Positions 23,750 to 33,113 of a stretch of 64,000 nucleotides of DNA are shown one piece after another. Below the pieces are notes generated by a model. That model was not told where the DNA came from. It did no database searches and saw only the letters and a list, made by a program, of their open reading frames with translations. A program made the position numbers and the translations under genes. Source of the stretch: Gautieria morchelliformis (taxonomy: Eukaryota; Basidiomycota; Agaricomycetes; Gomphales; Gomphaceae); the NCBI GenBank assembly GCA_015179125.1, contig WHVA01000065.1, forward strand, positions 1-64,000, written 5' to 3'. Numbering within the stretch: position 1 is the stretch's first letter; each line of letters starts with the position of its first letter.

Positions 23750-25329
23750 TGTTGGGTGCATATGTGCACCAGAATTCAAACCTAACATTTCTGTTGTTCT
23801 TTCTCTCGATTTGACCTGAAAATATGCTGACATTCATTCTATGCCTTTCACAATTTTCTTTGATTTTTTCGAGGCTGTATTACTACTCCTTTTCATGTTC
23901 TGTCCAACCGACCCTTTGTGGGTGCTTGTGGACAAGTTTCCTTTTTGAGCTGCGGCTGTTCACCAACGCGCTACGTTCTATGGGCGCTTATCATGGCACA
24001 CCATTGCCTCAAGGGCGCTTAAGTGCCGGAACTTCGTATATGCAAGTGAAACAAGCTGTCAAGATTGGTTTTCAGGCATTAATATCGTGTATTAGTGAAC
24101 ACAGCGAATGCCCGAATAACTTGTGCGAATAAGTATGCCGTTCGGCGAATAGGTGAACCAATGAATGTTCACAAGGTAAGAGGGTTTGCCTAAACGGGGC
24201 TCACCCTATCTACAGTCGTAGCGAAATAGCCTGTGACTCTTGACGATGTAACGTGCAAGGTCTCACGGAAGGGTTGTCTAAGTCTCGACAATCCCTTCGC
24301 TGGCAAAGGTGCTCCTTTGGAGCCCTTCGCCAACAGCACAGAAAATGGTTCGAAGGCTAAGGTGACGAAGATGAAGTATGAGAACTCACCAGTGATGCCT
24401 AAGTCCTTTGCTAGTCGAAGATGGGAATCTCCAAGAGAAGGCTTAAGAAGATGACCACGGCGAGGTCAAAGCTGCACAAGATGAACGACGTATGATAATT
24501 GAACTGGGGAATATACATGCGAATGTAAACTACTTATATCGAATGCTCATAAGTATCAGCGAATAGGAAAGAGGCCATTGTGAGTCAGGGTTGGATAGGG
24601 GTGCGCGGTCATGATACTAGGTAGATGGAATAAACATACAATAGAGTGAGGGGGGAATGCGAACATGGAACGACGGAGAATAAAGGGAGCGAAGGTACTT
24701 ATGGACAAAACCATGTCTTGGGACCCGCATACATGCTACCCTGCACGGGCTCTTCGTTTACTGGGTTGATCCCACACGGCCTATGGAAGAGACGCCCTGC
24801 GATCACACCTTGGCCATACAAACACCCAATGGGGTTGGATTAAGAAGATGATGGGGTTAATGATGAACCATCATGCTGGTTGAATGGTATCGATCATATT
24901 CGATGGCGTGCCTGCTGACGAAATGCGCAAGCAGCGAATAGCGGTTTCGGAGAATGGGGCGAACAGCGGGTAGAGTGGACGTAGAGGGGAAGTGATCGGG
25001 AGGTGCGGCGAACTCTGGCGAAGATGCTAGGGAGTGACGAGGGGGAACATAGAGGTAGCGCGGTAGGAGAAATAAACCAGTCGTGACACAAGCCCATGCG
25101 CAGCCTCCCCTCCTCAGTGTTGACTATCACTGAGGAGGTGAGTTTAATAGTGTACTTTTGTAGTATTTAACTGAAAAACCATGTAGAACATTAAATAGGT
25201 AGCTTTCCTTTATATTACTTAGTGTTGACTATCACTGAGGAGAACATTAAATAGTTTATTAATCTCCTGCAAGTCTCATCGTTCATATCTGGCATATAAC
25301 TTCCTACTTGCCCAAACCGAGTTACTACA
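23750..25329 (-). mobile_element. LTR of family B (copy B2), split by C2
   Basis: Read on the minus strand the unit starts TGTAGTAACTCGG and ends TGCACCCAACA. Duplications GTTGC flank it (23,745-23,749 and 25,330-25,334). Without the nested C2 element it is about 543 bp, longer than B1 because a segment containing the hairpin is partly repeated (25,109-25,138 and near 25,220-25,245). It interrupts the extra ORF of element K. Confidence 0.87.
24057..25088 (+). mobile_element. Solo LTR of family C (copy C2)
   Basis: This 1,032-bp unit starts TGTCAAGATTGG and ends AGTCGTGACA, between perfect duplications CAAGC (24,052-24,056 and 25,089-25,093). It is inserted in B2, which is in K, which is in F, which is in G. 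It is therefore the youngest insertion of that stack. It is a full-length relative of C1 and C3. Confidence 0.88.
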
Positions 25330-25984
25330 GTTGCATCACCTCTCAAGTTGAGACTCCTCGACCTGTTCGGCTCGACGGACCAATGGTCGAGCTTCATCAA
25401 TGCCAAGGAATTCCTGACACCGCAGAGCACCAGCCTGCGGTTATCCATCACAGGTCCATATCCCATGGGAGGCCGAGCTGGCTCCGACATCCCGCTCGCC
25501 GAGATCGCGTGATGGCTGGCCTGCTACGCCGGCGTCACTCACGAGCAAGTGGCGCGCATTGAACACTATGTTCAACGCAGCCTCACCGGCGTGGCGTTCA
25601 GTGCCACTGCCTGGGAGGGCCAACAAAAGGTCCTCAAGACCAGCCACGTGAGGGCCGTGGTACCACAACCACTTACTCACGCTCAGCTCGATCAAGAGCT
25701 GGTGCGCTTCCGGCCTCCTCCCCAGGCTGATGACCCGGCCGTTGAGGCCATGCTCCGTGAGGACACCGACCTCGCCAACCAAGCGGAAGCCACCGCCAGT
25801 GGTGAGGTAGAGCTGCCTCACCCGACCACCCCCGCAGATGCAGAGGTACCTCCAGCGGAGTCGCGTGCTCCACCGGCCCCATACGATGACAATGTCATCG
25901 TATTGGAATCTCTGGAGGACGCCATCATGGATAACCTCTATGAGTCCTAAGCGGTACCCTATAGTTGTCTATAGAGGGGGAGGG

Positions 25985-26197
25985 TGTAAATAACCTATGT
26001 ATCCATATGTATACTAGTTATTACCTAATCCCAGTGGCCCCTTAGGGACCCACTGTATAGTTTATGTGTGGGAACCGGTCAGCAGCCCCCATCGCATCTT
26101 ACCCTTACACTGTCACTACGTAGCATTCAGAATACCACACATTGGTCAAGTTCTGTTGTGCCCTTGTGACACAAGGCTTAAGATAGACGTCTTTACA
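25985..26197 (+). repeat. 3' LTR of element K
   Basis: It is 213 bp, directly preceded by the polypurine tract at 25,973-25,984 and followed by the duplication GTCTT (26,198-26,202). It differs from the 5' LTR by four substitutions and one missing G. Confidence 0.93.
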
Positions 26198-26202
26198 GTC
26201 TT

Positions 26203-26330
26203 CCATCACCCAGGATGACCAGCAACCCAGGAATCGTGGTGCTGGGCAACAATTCATCGCCTGAGGTCCTGGACATTTGGACCATACACTTTACCTCAGA
26301 ATGTGAGCAACCCGTCTGCTTCAGCCCACT
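26203..26330 (-). pseudogene. Element F integrase, N-terminal His-His segment
   Basis: On the minus strand this short stretch reads HDSWVAGHPG followed by a stop and WKT, the His-x-x-x-His half of the integrase zinc finger. It is separated from its CxxC half (about 15,180) by the whole of element K, and its upstream side is cut by the LTR C3 at 26,331. The reading order across both gaps is preserved, which confirms the two insertions. Confidence 0.72.
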
Positions 26331-27137
26331 TGTCAAGATTGGTTTTTAGGGGTTAATATCATGTATTAGTGAACACAGTGAATGCCTGAATAACTTGTAT
26401 GAATAAGCATGCCGTCAGGCAAATAGGGTGAACCAATAAATGTTCACAAGATAAGAGGGCTGCCCGAACGGGGCTCACCCTATCTACAGTCGTAGCGAAA
26501 TAGCCCATGGCACTTGACAATGTAACGTGCAAGGTGTCATGGAAAGGTTGTCTAAGTAGCGACAATCCTTTCGCTGGCGAAGACGCTCCTTCGGAGCCCT
26601 TCGCCGACAGCACAGAAAATAGTTCAAAGGCTAAGGTAATGAAGATGAAGTATGAGAACTCACCAGTGATGCCTAAGTCTTCTTCTGGTCGAAGATAGAA
26701 ATCTACAGGAGAAGGCTCAAGACGATAGTCACAGCGAGGTCAAGTTTGCACAAGATGGACGTATGATAATTGAACTGGGGAATATACATGCGAATGTAGA
26801 CTACTTATATTGAATGGTCATATGATGCTAGCGAATAGGAAAGAGGCCGTCTGAAGTCAGGGTTGGATAGGGGTGCGCAGTCAGGATACATAATAGATGA
26901 AATAGACATACAATAGAGTGAAAAGGGGGTGCGAACATGAAACAATGGAGAGGAAAGAGGGCGAAGGCCCCTATGTACGAAAACATGCCTTGGGACCTGC
27001 ATATACACCACCCTGCACGGACTCTTCATCTGCTGGGTTGATCCCACACGTCCTACGGGTAGGACGTCCCGTGAATGTATCCCGGCCATATGAACACCTA
27101 AAGGGGATGGATCAAGAAGGTGATGGGGCCAGTGATG

Positions 27138-27625
27138 TGTGGCAACTCAGGGTTATGGCAGGGAAGGTTCGTTGGAGGTTTTAGAGAGCTAGAATTAAAT
27201 TCGCTCTTTCAGTGAATTTGTTGTCACTGATATATTGATACAATACCTAGAATTAAATTCGCTACATGATTTTGGGTCAACATGATGTAGAAAAGTAATA
27301 GTAACTACTTGCCTCTTTCAGTGAATTTGTTGTCACTGAAAGAGGGGCGGAAATGTGTCTGAAACCGCATATACCTCGAGCCGGCCCTTTAGCGCCCATG
27401 GGCTCGTGCGTCGAAGTCGTTTCAAACTCCGCTGGGCAGAGCCGCCTATGAAAACAGAAATAACAGAATGAAATAGAGAATTAAGGAGTGACTCAAAATT
27501 TCGAAAAAACAATCATAAAAGTGGATGCATAGCAGGAGAACAAAATGAGAAAGAATTGGAGCACCATATGAAAATTTGAATATATTATGCTTGGATTTGG
27601 TGCAGGAGCATATATGCACCCAACA
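27138..27625 (+). mobile_element. Solo LTR of family B (copy B3)
   Basis: A 488-bp unit starts TGTGGCAACTCAGG and ends TATGCACCCAACA, between perfect duplications TGATG (27,133-27,137 and 27,626-27,630). It is the most diverged B copy. It carries a 13-bp perfect-stem hairpin at 27,312-27,345 and an earlier partial copy of the same hairpin near 27,209-27,236. Confidence 0.85.
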
Positions 27626-27740
27626 TGATGAACCATCATGCTGGGTAAAGGTTGTCGATCATGTCTGATGGCATGCCTGCTGGTGAATGATGCAAGCAGT
27701 GAATGGTCGTTCGGCGAATGTGGCGAAGAGCGAGTGGAAC

Positions 27741-28135
27741 TGTCAGGGTTCACGCATTTCCTTCCACAAGTTTCTATTTCCTTCCATGAGTTTCCGTTAC
27801 CTTCCGTCAGTTTCCATAACCTTCCATCACATTCTGTCACATTCTGTCACATGTCACATTCTGTCACATTCCGTCACCTTCCGTAACCTTCTACAAGTTT
27901 CCGTCTCCCCTATTATGTAAGCCTTGCCAGCGCTATAAGACTGTAGCCCATGTGGTGGCGTTTCCTCAGCTTGATCTCTGAGGATACCCACTACACAGGC
28001 AAGTCCCCATGTATCTATCGTTGGTAGAGTTATAAACTGAGGATACCCACTACACAGTTGGTCATTGTCCTAGTATCGGCTCTTATCTCCTTGAGTATCT
28101 TTGGTTGTGGCTTCGTCATTAGTGTTGCCCTCACA
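27741..28135. mobile_element. Solo LTR-like element E
   Basis: A 395-bp unit starts TGTCAGGGTTCACGC and ends GCCCTCACA, between perfect duplications GGAAC (27,736-27,740 and 28,136-28,140). The first 160 bp are a pyrimidine-rich run of imperfect repeats of CTTCCGTCA, CTTCCATGAG and TTCTGTCACA. The block GAGGATACCCACTACACAG occurs twice (near 27,980 and 28,036). No second copy of the family is in the window, so the direction is unknown. Confidence 0.75.
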
Positions 28136-28257
28136 GGAACGAACATAGTTGGGGGGTGGTTGGAGGGTATGGCGAACTCAGGCGAAGATGCAAGGGAAAG
28201 ATGAGAGGAGGAACAGAGACGGCAGGGCAAGGGAAATATACGGGTCATGACACCACT

Positions 28258-28767
28258 CTGCAGACACAAGTGATTTCCCACCCAACTCTCGCAGCTTCCT
28301 AACTGCTCCTGCAACCTCATCCTCCAGTGACCCATCTCCAAATGCCTTCTTCACGTCATGTATAATCCCACATTCTTCACCCACCAGGGTGAGCCCCTCC
28401 AGGGTGCAAACAATGAACAGCTCTGGGCACAGCAGCATCAAATCACTGTTGTCACCTGAACCTGATCCATGGTCTGAGCATCATGACAGTGCATCTGACT
28501 TGCCCATTGTAACACCAGGATGGTGGTGAAGCTTGAAATCAAAATGTGACAAGTAGAGCAACCATCTGGCCTGTCTGTGATTCAGTTTCTTTGCAGTGCG
28601 AAAGTACTCCAGGTTCTTGTGGTCAGTCCAGATCTCAATGTGATGCTTAGTGCCTTCAAGGAAATGTCACCATTCCTCTAGGGCACGAATAATCACCAGC
28701 ATCTCCTTATCATGAATCTCATAATTTCGCTCCACAGGGGTGAGACTCTTGGAGTGAAATGCAATTG
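28258..28767 (-). pseudogene. Element F RNase H domain
   Basis: On the minus strand the segment reads [20 protein letters not shown], then [13 protein letters not shown] and [19 protein letters not shown], the standard RNase H order of Ty3 elements. Stops occur at EEW*HFLEG and DALS*CSD. The domain is cut from the RT by the TRIM insertion at 28,768 and from the integrase by C3 at 28,252. Confidence 0.85.
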
Positions 28768-29458
28768 TGTTGGAATACGAGCGACGTCATGTTGACGTCA
28801 TTTACATGAAAACAGTTTATTGGTTATTGCGTTGTATACTAGCTCCTTATGCAGTTGGAACCTGCTATCATCTCGCTTGATTCTCTAACACAACTGCGTG
28901 CACCCCTTGCCTGTCGAGGCTGAAGTCGACACTCAAAAATCGCGCCTAACGAAAGTGCGCTTACTCATTGAAAGACACGCCTATCGAAAGTGTGCACTGT
29001 TGTTGAGCCTACCAAAAGCTCAATTGTTGGAAGTCGCCGCACCTACCAAAAGTGCGCCACGCCTACCGAAAGTGTGTACCATTCTTGAGCCTACCGAAAG
29101 CTCAAGTTTCATCAAAAGCCGCCTATTGAAAGCATGCTGACCCTTGGAAGTCGCACCTACCAAAAGTGTGCCCCCCCCCCCCCCCCTTCTGTTCATTCGC
29201 CTTTACTCTCTTGTCGTTGTCTCTCTGCCCGAAGCGTGGCAGGGTCACTTTGCAGATGCTGGAGAAGGGGATGATGAAGACTCTGTGCTCTCATTTTCAG
29301 GAGGTGCTTTGGATTGGACACCGCTCAAGGAGGTGTGTTGGAATACAAGCGACGTCATGTTGACGTCATTTACATGAAAACGGTTTATTGGTTATTGCGT
29401 TGTATACTAGCTCCTTACGCAGTTGGAACCTGCTATCATCTCACTTGATTCTCTAACA
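28768..29458 (+). mobile_element. TRIM (terminal-repeat retrotransposon in miniature)
   Basis: Two nearly identical 123-bp LTRs (28,768-28,890 and 29,336-29,458), each starting TGTTGGAATAC and ending TTCTCTAACA, enclose only about 445 bp. The LTRs contain TGACGTCA, a CRE/ATF-type site, and nearby CCTTA-rich sequence. The interior is made of repeats of the form GCCTACCGAAAGTG, a C run near 29,169, and a short stretch without an open frame. The flanks AATTG and GATTG agree at four of five positions. The element sits inside the RNase H gene of F. With no coding capacity it must have been moved by another element. Confidence 0.83.
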
Positions 29459-29463
29459 GATTG

Positions 29464-30903
29464 GATGCCACTTGTCATCATCTGGAGATCACTGGGACAG
29501 GACTGCACCAGTGGCGACATCTGAACTGTCGGCCTCCACTCGGTATAGTTGATTGTCATCTGCAAAGTGCAGGATCGGCATTGATGTGAATCGCCGCTTT
29601 AGCCCATCAAATGCCTGCTGTTCGCGATCACCCAAGGACCATTGTATGTCCTTCTTGGTGAGCTCGAACAGGGGTTGCGCATGATGTGAGAAGCCCTCTA
29701 CGAACCGGTGATAAAAGTGGGCAAATCCCAGGAAGGCCTTCACCTCTTTGCAATTTGCTGGGGTTGGCCAGTCCATGACACCTGCGACCTTGACGGGGTC
29801 CATCTCTACCTTGCCATGTGACACAATGAGCCCAAGGTACTCAATCTTCGTTTGCTCAAATTCACATTTCTCAGGGCGAAGATAGAGCTTGTGCTGCCAT
29901 AGGCGCTCAAGGACTATTCACAGAAGTCGGCGATGCTCCTCAAGGGTGTCAGTGAAGATCAGGATGTCATCCAGGTACACACACACATGCCCTTCCATGA
30001 TGAGGTCTTGGAGGATGTCATTCATCATGGTTTGGAATGTCGCAGGACTGTTGGTGAGCCCAAAGAACATGACCAGGGGTTCAAAGAGGCCGCGATTGGC
30101 ATGGAATGCAGCCTTCCACTCATCACCCTCCATTATCTGCACATTATTGAAGCCCCATCGCATGTCTAGCTTGGTGAAGTATTTTTCTCCATGAAGCTGT
30201 GCGATGAGCTCAGAAATGATGGGAAAGGGGTAGCGATTTTTCACTGTCATGGCATTGAACACGCGATAATCCTGAACTAGTTGCAGTGACCCATCCTTCT
30301 TCTTGATGAAGAACACTGGGCTGGCCATAGGCAATTTCAAGGGGCAAATGCAACCGGTGTGCAGATTCTCCCACAGGAATTCATCCAGCTGCAACTGTTC
30401 ACTAGGGGCAAGTGGGTAAACCTTGCATGTGGATGGCTTTGCTCCCAGCTCAAGCTCAATCACATGGTCCCATGTCCTGCATTCTGGAAGCGAATAGAAG
30501 GACTCCTTGGTGAAGACATCCTCAAAGTCCCGGAGGTAGGGAGGGATGAGTTCCTTGTCCTTTGCAGATATGCTGCGAAGGGCCTTCTCCGCTAGCTGCT
30601 GTGAAGTGGTCATGGCAGCTGCAATCACAGGTACCGATACCTTGGGTGCAGACATGGTCATGAACAGGTGATCGCCTGGCTCAAGGAGGGGATCAACGTC
30701 ACCTGGCTCATCATCTTCCATATCACTCTCTTCCTCCTCCACCATCTGGGGATGGGGGCCCATGTGGCATGCACATATCCTCGCCTCCTCTCTTCACTCC
30801 TCTCGCAATGTCCCTCTGCAGGTGTGACACTGGGAAGGGCATGGACTCAGTGTCACCTCTCGCCAGTTAACCTCTGGGTTGTGCTCACAGAGCCATGGGT
30901 AGC
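29464..30903 (-). pseudogene. Element F reverse transcriptase
   Basis: The frame 30,763-29,918 holds the RT palm: SPVFFIKKKDGSLQLVQDYR, KYFTKLDMRWGFNNVQI and the active site VCVYLDDILIFTDT with the YLDD box intact. A second frame (29,824-29,489) continues with AFLGFAHFYHRFVEGFSHHA and reaches the start of RNase H. The domain order and spacing are those of Ty3 RTs. A frameshift near 29,900 separates the two frames. Downstream it runs into the TRIM insertion. Confidence 0.88.
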
Positions 30904-31566
30904 CAAGGATCATCTTGTGCTTCCCAAGGGTGTAACAACGAAGACAGCACACTCGGAGTGGTTGCAGAATCGCAGGATGACATCAACAACATTGCGAATC
31001 GCACCACCTTCATTAGGTGTGCCATCCACATTATACACAGGGGCAGGGCGTGTGAGAGATCGCGTTGTTAGCTTCTCAGTAGCAACAAATTCACTGTCGA
31101 TAAAAAATCCAGTCACACCACTGTCAAGGAGGGCAGTCACTCCTTTTACCTTGGCTGTGTCTGTTGTCTGGATCTCTACCTTGAGGTTCAACAAATTTGG
31201 AGAGGGGACAGATGCAACCATGAAGTGCTTTGGGAGGGCCCACTCCCAACACTTCCATCGCAGGGAGGGACATTTTAGAATGCCATTGGTCAATGTGTCT
31301 TTATCGCTCACTGTGTGCGACCCAGTTTTAGACATGTGAACTGTATCTTCAGTATCTGGGGCTATTGACAGGGCAGCGAAGCAATTGGACAGGGGCAGCG
31401 AGGGCACATCTCTCACTCGCTGCACAACACAAATCCTCCACATCCTCCTGCTCGACCTCTCTGTCAGCAACATCTCGCACATCTGCAGTGACCATCCAGT
31501 GCTCCAGCAGCTCCTCACACTCATCAGCTGTCATGTAGCAGACATCGTAGGTGTGGGGGCATTCTC
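30904..31566 (-). pseudogene. Element F zinc knuckle and aspartic protease
   Basis: The minus-strand frame contains KGVTALLDSGVTGFFIDSEF near 31,080-31,140, the DSG catalytic triad of the retroviral-type protease. Upstream of it is the second half of the zinc knuckle (ECPHTYDVCYM). Between CQHCGNVGHFA and ECPH the Arg codon expected in this family is a TGA at 31,565-31,567, which breaks the knuckle. Another frame shift occurs near 31,350. Confidence 0.78.
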
Positions 31567-32411
31567 ACGCGAAGTGTCCAACATTCCCACAGTGCTGACA
31601 GGTAAGTGGCTGTTGGAATTGCTTCCTCATCGCATCCACATCCATTGGAGCGGGTCCAGAGGCAGTTGCGAGGGGTGGGGCCACTGGTGTGATTGCTGAC
31701 CTCGAAGATGGTGGTGTGGCAAATTTGGTGCACGATTCACCAGCCTTGCGAACAGCTGGCGCTGGAGGAGGGCCACTGTGCATCATCCTAGGTGCCTGGA
31801 ACACTTCATTGGCCACACGTGTAAGTGCGACTGTTCTTGCTGCTCCATACCATGCAGGCGGATCATTGTCCTTTGGCCTCCCATCCAACATTAATGTGAT
31901 GCGACTCTGGATCGCAGGGTCAAAACCTTGACAGAACTTCATAACTATCAATCACCCATCTGTGTACTCATCCTTCTCAACCAACTCTTCAAACCCATCA
32001 ATGTATTCATCAACTGAACACTTGCCCTGATGGTACTGATGCAATTCCAGTTGATTCATTGCATCGGTGGCCTCATGTAAGGGGTATAACTGCTGGTGAA
32101 ACACCTCAACTAAATCCTTCCAGGTCACATAGAGTGGTGTGCCATGCTTTGCTTCATGGGTGAATGCACGGGTGGCAAAGGTCGCAGCCCTGCCAGTCTT
32201 CATGAAGGACATCACCCACATGATCTGTGACTGCTCATTTGCAAATTTGCTCACGCACACACCCAGGTACAGGCTGCATGACTGGATGAAGCTGTGACCA
32301 TTCGCACGATCACCATCATACTCAGAGGGCTTTGCTGGCTCAGCTGTTCACTTTGCAGAGGTGCAAACGCAACTGGGGAGCCCAGCCGTCAGCAGCAGAT
32401 GGCAAGTCCAT
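31567..32411 (-). pseudogene. Element F gag
   Basis: The likely start is ATG 32,411 (MDLPSAADGW). The gag core includes PSEYDGDRANGHSFIQSCSL, then WKDLVEVFHQQLYPLHEATD and YHQGKCSVDEYIDGFEELVE, the usual retrotransposon gag order. It ends with PMDVDAMRKQFQQ before the zinc knuckle CQHCGNVGH. Stops near 31,950 and 32,345 break the frame. This would be the particle protein of the element. Confidence 0.83.
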
Positions 32412-32529
32412 GGTAAGCAGTAGAGGGTGTTAGGGAATGAGAAAGGATTGCTAAAATCACAGCTTTCAAAGGGTGTTCAATTCAAAGTCGGGCAATTTTG
32501 CAACCGGTGCTCTAGAGAGAGTTTTCTAC

Positions 32530-33001
32530 TATAAGGGCAACCTAGGCAGACACTCTACACTCAAGCAGCGAACTCACGAAGGGGGATCCAAAGTAAGATA
32601 GAGAACTATATACACAACACAAACATACCTGATGAAGGGGGATCCAAAGAGAAAACTCTAAGAAACCCCTTTGCCAGCTAGCTATGACTATAAGCTGTGG
32701 GCATGCTAGCCTGATCACCAAATGCCCAAATTACACAAGTGATTGCACCTGCAATAACAGGGACAGGGCCGGATAGAAAGGAATGGTGTCAGAGATGGCC
32801 GGAACAGGAAGGGAATGACTGGAACACAAGGCAGAAGGGTGCTGAAGGCTAGGAGAGGCTTGGAGGCTTTGATCGCACATCACACTGGGGCACACACAGT
32901 GCAATGGTGGTTGCGACAATGCATTGGCTGTGACCATGCATTGGCTGCAACCATGCATTGGTTGCGACAAGGCACACAGGGCGATGATGGTTCCCCTGAC
33001 A
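32530..33001 (-). repeat. 5' LTR of element F
   Basis: This is the partner of 11,700-12,184. It is 472 bp and starts TGTCAGGGGAACC on the minus strand. Several copies of TGCATTGGCTG occur near 32,915-32,960. Beyond its outer end the LTR of G continues with GGTTCCCCATC. Confidence 0.88.
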
Positions 33002-33006
33002 GGTTC

Positions 33007-33113
33007 CCCATCTTACCTTTACCTCACACTGTCACTACATAGCACCAGAATACCACACCTTGGTTGAGTTCTATTGCTTGTGATACAAGGTTCTGAGATC
33101 CACTCATTTACCA
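33007..33113 (+). repeat. 3' LTR of element G, right part
   Basis: This is the end of the G LTR that was cut at 11,699 by element F. It continues with the block CACTGTCACTAC, then CCAGAATACCACACCTTGG, and ends near TCATTTACCA. The order matches the LTRs of K from about 15,370 to 15,473. The exact end is uncertain by a few bases. Confidence 0.7.

Larger units (their letters stand above)
22525..25950 (+). pseudogene. Element K extra ORF between pol and the 3' LTR
   Basis: A second large frame starts at about 22,525, just after the pol stop. The first part (to 22,971) includes a coiled coil around VHDLKKEVKDLEHALEDHD. After a frame change it continues from 22,965 with a basic patch (PKKKRKKLR) and a globular-looking segment that ends at 23,749. 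There the LTR B2 is inserted. The frame resumes at 25,335 (LKLRLLDLFGSTDQW), passes a stop near 25,510 and ends at 25,948-25,950 in an acidic tail. It has no transmembrane or signal segment, so it is not an envelope gene, and I recognise no domain. Element G has the homologue at the same place. Confidence 0.8.
15260..26197 (+). mobile_element. Ty3 chromovirus K with an extra ORF after pol
   Basis: The 214- and 213-bp LTRs (15,260-15,473 and 25,985-26,197) start TGTAAATAACC and end TCTTTACA. The flanking 5-bp duplication GTCTT is perfect (15,255-15,259 and 26,198-26,202). By eye the LTRs differ by four substitutions and one indel, so the insertion is fairly recent. The order is LTR, gag, zinc knuckle, protease, RT, RNase H, integrase with chromodomain, a further ORF, polypurine tract AGAGGGGGAGGG (25,973-25,984), LTR. 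It sits in the zinc-finger coding part of the integrase of F. Many stops and lost catalytic residues make it inactive. Confidence 0.93.
26331..28252 (+). mobile_element. Solo LTR of family C (copy C3), with two nested LTRs
   Basis: The ends TGTCAAGATTGG and GGTCATGACA lie between perfect duplications CCACT (26,326-26,330 and 28,253-28,257). The copy is interrupted by B3 (27,138-27,625) and E (27,741-28,135). Subtracting these and their duplications leaves about 1,030 bp, the size of C1 and C2. It separates the RNase H and integrase parts of element F. Confidence 0.88.
11700..33001 (-). mobile_element. Ty3 chromovirus F, reverse orientation, split by nested insertions
   Basis: Two direct copies of a 472-485-bp LTR (11,700-12,184 and 32,530-33,001) bound gag, protease, RT, RNase H and a chromodomain integrase, all read on the minus strand. 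The LTRs begin TGTCAGGGGAACC in element orientation and end unusually in CCTTATA. A polypurine tract of the form AGAGGGGGGGG precedes the 3' LTR at about 12,185-12,197. Removing element K, J, C3 and the TRIM leaves an element of roughly 6-7 kb, normal for Ty3. The two LTRs differ at some 30-40 positions by eye, so this insertion is older than K. It lies in the 3' LTR of element G. Confidence 0.85.

Noticed and set aside
25109..25138. Rho-independent terminator or Helitron 3' hairpin
   Set aside because: The hairpin is internal to an LTR with TG...CA ends and a 5-bp duplication, and no CTRR end or T run follows.
22525..25950. Envelope gene of an errantivirus-like element
   Set aside because: The position is right, but there is no signal peptide, membrane anchor or cleavage site, so I report it as an unknown ORF instead.
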